Positions 61,183-64,000 of a DNA stretch of 64,000 nucleotides are shown piece after piece. Position 1 is the stretch's first letter. Each line of letters opens with the position of its first letter. The position numbers and the translations under genes were made by a program. The notes under the pieces were generated by a model. That model was given only the letters and a program-made list of their open reading frames with translations. It searched no databases and had not been told where the DNA came from. The stretch is from Rhizophagus clarus (taxonomy: Eukaryota; Glomeromycota; Glomeromycetes; Glomerales; Glomeraceae), in assembly GCA_015698045.1 (NCBI GenBank), contig BLAL01000261.1, forward strand, positions 992,001 to 1,056,000, given 5' to 3'.

Positions 61183-62160
61183 TTAAATTTAATTTTATAA
61201 TTTATAATTTTATAACTGCTATAATCTCTGCAGAATATGCATTACTTGTATTACTTTCAAAATTATTTTAATAAAAGACCAAATAATTTTTTTAAAAAGA
61301 TTATATTTATAATTTACTACATAAAGTAATCCTTTGCTAATATTTAATTCTTTTTACATCACATTACTTCAGTTCTTTTATTGTTAGAATTCTTAAATAA
61401 AAGAATAAAAGCTATAAAGACCTGCCTTTTAATAAAGATTACATCTCTAGTACGCATGCATTTTATAAAAATGAAAATAAAAGACGTTAGTTACATTCTT
61501 AAACCAAATTGTTAAAAAAAACATCTCTCTTTTCAAATTTAAGCCAAAAAATTTGAATCAAATCTTACAAAATAGATAAAAAAGAACGTTAGTAATGTTC
61601 ACAAACAAAATTATTAAAGAACATCTTTCTTTTTATCACCCATTAAAGAAATTGACCCTTTAAATTTTACCTATTATTCTCTTTTTGAATTTATTTCCAA
61701 GTCAAAAGATCCCAATTTGTTTCTACAAAAATAAATAAAACAAAAAGAACATCAATAACATTCTTAAGGTAAAAAAAAATAATAAGTCTAATAGCTTACT
61801 CATTTCCATAGTTTAAGAAAATGAAAATCAAAACTTACCTGAAATAATTTGCAAATCTGCAATTACATAACTCTGTATTCTGTAATACTAACATTTCAAC
61901 ATAATTTGGCAATTTAAATTTGATGGTGAAACTTAATTTCAATCCAAACATATTTTAGCGTATACTGTATATTATTTTGTAATATCATAATAAAAAGCTA
62001 CAAACTCCTCCTGAAAAAAAAAGCAATTAGCTATTTCTTGCTTAAACAATTTAATATGTAAAAAAATAGAAAAATATCTTAAATTAGCATTAAATTTTTG
62101 ATCTAGAAATAAAATCAATATACGATATCCATATTAATTTATGGCATTATAGTATGGCAT
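61183..62160. repeat. AT-rich region with degenerate GAACGTTAGTAATGTTC repeats
   Basis: Three degenerate units at about 61480, 61583 and 61745 share AAAGA(A)CGTTAGTNACATTC and a following ACATCTTTCTTTT. The first word is nearly self-complementary (GAACGTTAGTAATGTTC). No gene. Confidence 0.5.
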
Positions 62161-62180
62161 TCACTGGTCAAAATCGATGC

Positions 62181-62560
62181 TATCGGGTACATATCGGGTA
62201 CATATCGGCTACCCGATATGTACCCGATATGTGTGAAATATGTGTATACTATTTAATAATACTACACATATCAGGTACCTGATATGTACCTGTCAGATGC
62301 AGAAAATCAGTGACATATAACATACATATCGGATACATTTCTCATACATATTGGGTAGTTAAATATCGGTTACATATCATAGATTTATTGGGTACCCGAT
62401 ATATTTTAAAAAAATATCAGACAGATATCATACACTTATCGGATAGTGCTAATAAGTATCCTATATATACCCGATATGTATCCTATTTGTATTTGAAATA
62501 TAAGCATAATTTCATAATTTTCACACATATCAGATAGCCGAAAAGTATAGCATTTATGAG
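62181..62560. repeat. ATATCGGGTAC minisatellite with a central inversion
   Basis: 11-12 bp units (ACATATCGGGT and complement ACCCGATATGT). At 62192-62229 the array inverts: a 17-bp perfect stem (TATCGGGTACATATCGG) around a 4-base loop. Downstream units decay into CATATCAGATA variants. Likely subterminal repeats of another element. Confidence 0.75.
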
Positions 62561-62789
62561 GCATTAATAGTAGTAGATTTATAATTTAAATACAATTGTA
62601 ATTTAAAAGTAATTTAATTCATTTAATTGTAATTACTGAAAGTTTTATTTACATTTTTAATCAATAATGAAAAAAAATATTATACAAAAAATATTATAAA
62701 AAAAATTCACTACTCTTTACACAAATTTACAATTAATGTTCACTTGTTTGCTTGTTTTCATTTCATTATATCTATTTAATTTGAAAGAA

Positions 62790-62900
62790 AGTAAAATGTT
62801 AGTAATAAAAGTATTAGTATGAATATTAGTAGAAGTGTTAGTAAAAGTAAGGAATAAAAAATGTTTAACAGTAGAACATTGTTAGTAGGAACGTTAGTAG
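62790..62900. repeat. GTTAGTA repeat zone
   Basis: Multiple GTTAGTA/ATTAGTA words within 110 bp. Similar words occur at 50805-51050 inside the CACTA-type element, suggesting related sequence. Confidence 0.4.
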
Positions 62901-63091
62901 GAGGAAACACATTAGAAAAAAATATTAGTAAGAGTGTTAACAGGATGGAAAAAGAAATTTTAACAAAAAATGTATCTTTGTATTTATTTTTTAGAAAAAC
63001 TAATAAAGTAAAAAACTCGATAATAGAATATTGTTTAGGACGTTAGTGAGAAGAAATACATTGGAAAAATATATTAATAAGAGTGTTAAGA

Positions 63092-63512
63092 ATAACATAA
63101 TAATGGGTAAAGAAATTTCAACAAAAAATATACCTTTATCTTTATTTTTTAGACAAAAACAATAAAGTAAAAATTTGAGAGAGAGAGAAAAAAGTTTTGA
63201 AAAAAAAAACGATAAATAAATAATTAAATCGTGATCGTGCAATCACATGATCAACAAAATTATTAATTTTTATTGGTTATTTGGGTAATATTATAAATAA
63301 CATAATAATGGGAAAAGAAATTTCAACAAAAAATATACCTTTATCTTTATTTTTTAGACAAAACAATAAAGTAAAAATTTGAGAGAGAGAGAAAAAGTTT
63401 TTGAAAAAAAAAAAAAAAAAAAATACGATAAATAAATAATTAAATCATGATCATGTAAAATCACATGATCAACAAAATTATCAATTTTTATTGGTTATTT
63501 GGGTAATATTAT
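63092..63512. repeat. Direct tandem duplication of about 205-216 bp
   Basis: Unit A 63092-63296 and unit B 63297-63512 are nearly identical (start ATAACATAATAATGGG, end TTGGTTATTTGGGTAATATT). They differ mainly in A-tract length and in CG/TG at GATCGTGC versus GATCATGT. An older, shorter partial unit lies at about 62905-63050. Confidence 0.85.
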
Positions 63513-63759
63513 ATTCAGCCACATCAGCCACAAAATCGGTCACCTATCGAATGCACAAGTCAATATTAGCGAAGAAGCATAAACTTGATTATTCACTATT
63601 CGTGCTCAACTTGAGTTGATAAAATTATTAAAAAATCACTGATTTTATTAAATTTATCAGAATTTTTATACCTAATTAAAGACGATTAAATTAAGTTTTA
63701 CTACTGATTTCATTATAACGTTACCAACTTTTTTGTTAATTTTGGATATTTTATTTTGA

Positions 63760-63830
63760 ATTTAAATTGTTCGCTTTGAACTCGAGTTGAACTCAAGTTC
63801 AACTCGAGTTTAACTCGTTCGCTCAAGATC
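63760..63830. repeat. AACTCGAGTT palindromic repeat
   Basis: Three or more AACTCGAGTT/AACTCAAGTT units ending in TTAACTCGTTCGCTCAAG. The same AACTCG/CGAACAGCTCGAG words mark the hAT terminus near 9730-9766, so this may be another transposon end. Confidence 0.5.
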
Positions 63831-64000
63831 TTTGTGTAATGTATTGTAGATCCGTAATTGTTTTATTTGTAGTCTATAATTGGCAAAAGCTTATTATAAA
63901 CCAAAATAAAAAACACTATTTATTTACGTATCTGTATTATTAGATTTTACCTTTTTTAGATTTAATATATAATTAAAAAGAAGACCTTTATCTTGATATT

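Overview
The window looks like nuclear DNA of an arbuscular mycorrhizal fungus, most likely Rhizophagus irregularis or a close relative (Glomeromycotina). It is very AT-rich with long A/T tracts. Host genes have short introns (60-140 nt where no repeat has expanded them) with GTAAGT-like donors. A SAM-domain family and integrase and zinc-knuckle families that I associate with Rhizophagus are present, along with many decayed transposons. The species call rests on recalled protein families and composition, not on a search.

Layout. 1-6.2 kb: a decayed integrase-bearing virus-like element with a non-autonomous hAT transposon inserted in its integrase. 6.2-9.8 kb: repeats and a broken hAT transposon. 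10.5-15.9 kb: copy 1 of an unnamed TIR transposon with a core of about 3.25 kb, carrying two LINE-derived insertions at one target site. 17.8-20.4 kb: two divergent host genes, an orphan protein with a myristoylation-like start and a DJ-1/PfpI-family protein with a 9-nt microexon. 20.4-29.8 kb: no intact gene, but several decayed coding fragments on the minus strand. 29.9-36.4 kb: a ten-exon Tea1/Kel1-type kelch plus coiled-coil polarity protein. 39.2-40.3 kb: a secreted GDSL esterase. 45.8-48.3 kb: a cluster of MITEs, one nested in another. 48.3-56.0 kb: copy 2 of the TIR transposon, carrying a 4.4-kb CACTA-type element built of two satellites. 56.0-59.1 kb: a small host cluster, with a decayed SAM gene, a small coiled-coil gene and a second SAM gene with a 4-bp duplication. 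59.45-61.2 kb: a 1.7-kb DNA transposon with TTA target duplications. 61.2-64 kb: minisatellites and tandem duplications.

The host genes do not form a pathway. The main structure is the transposon stratigraphy. The two 3.25-kb elements, 38 kb apart in direct orientation, act as empty-site references for each other. Each shows what the other's nested insertion looked like before it arrived, which fixes the exact target duplications: CCA for the CACTA-type element and TTGAATTTAAATT for the LINE pair. I found no tRNA, rRNA or CRISPR array.
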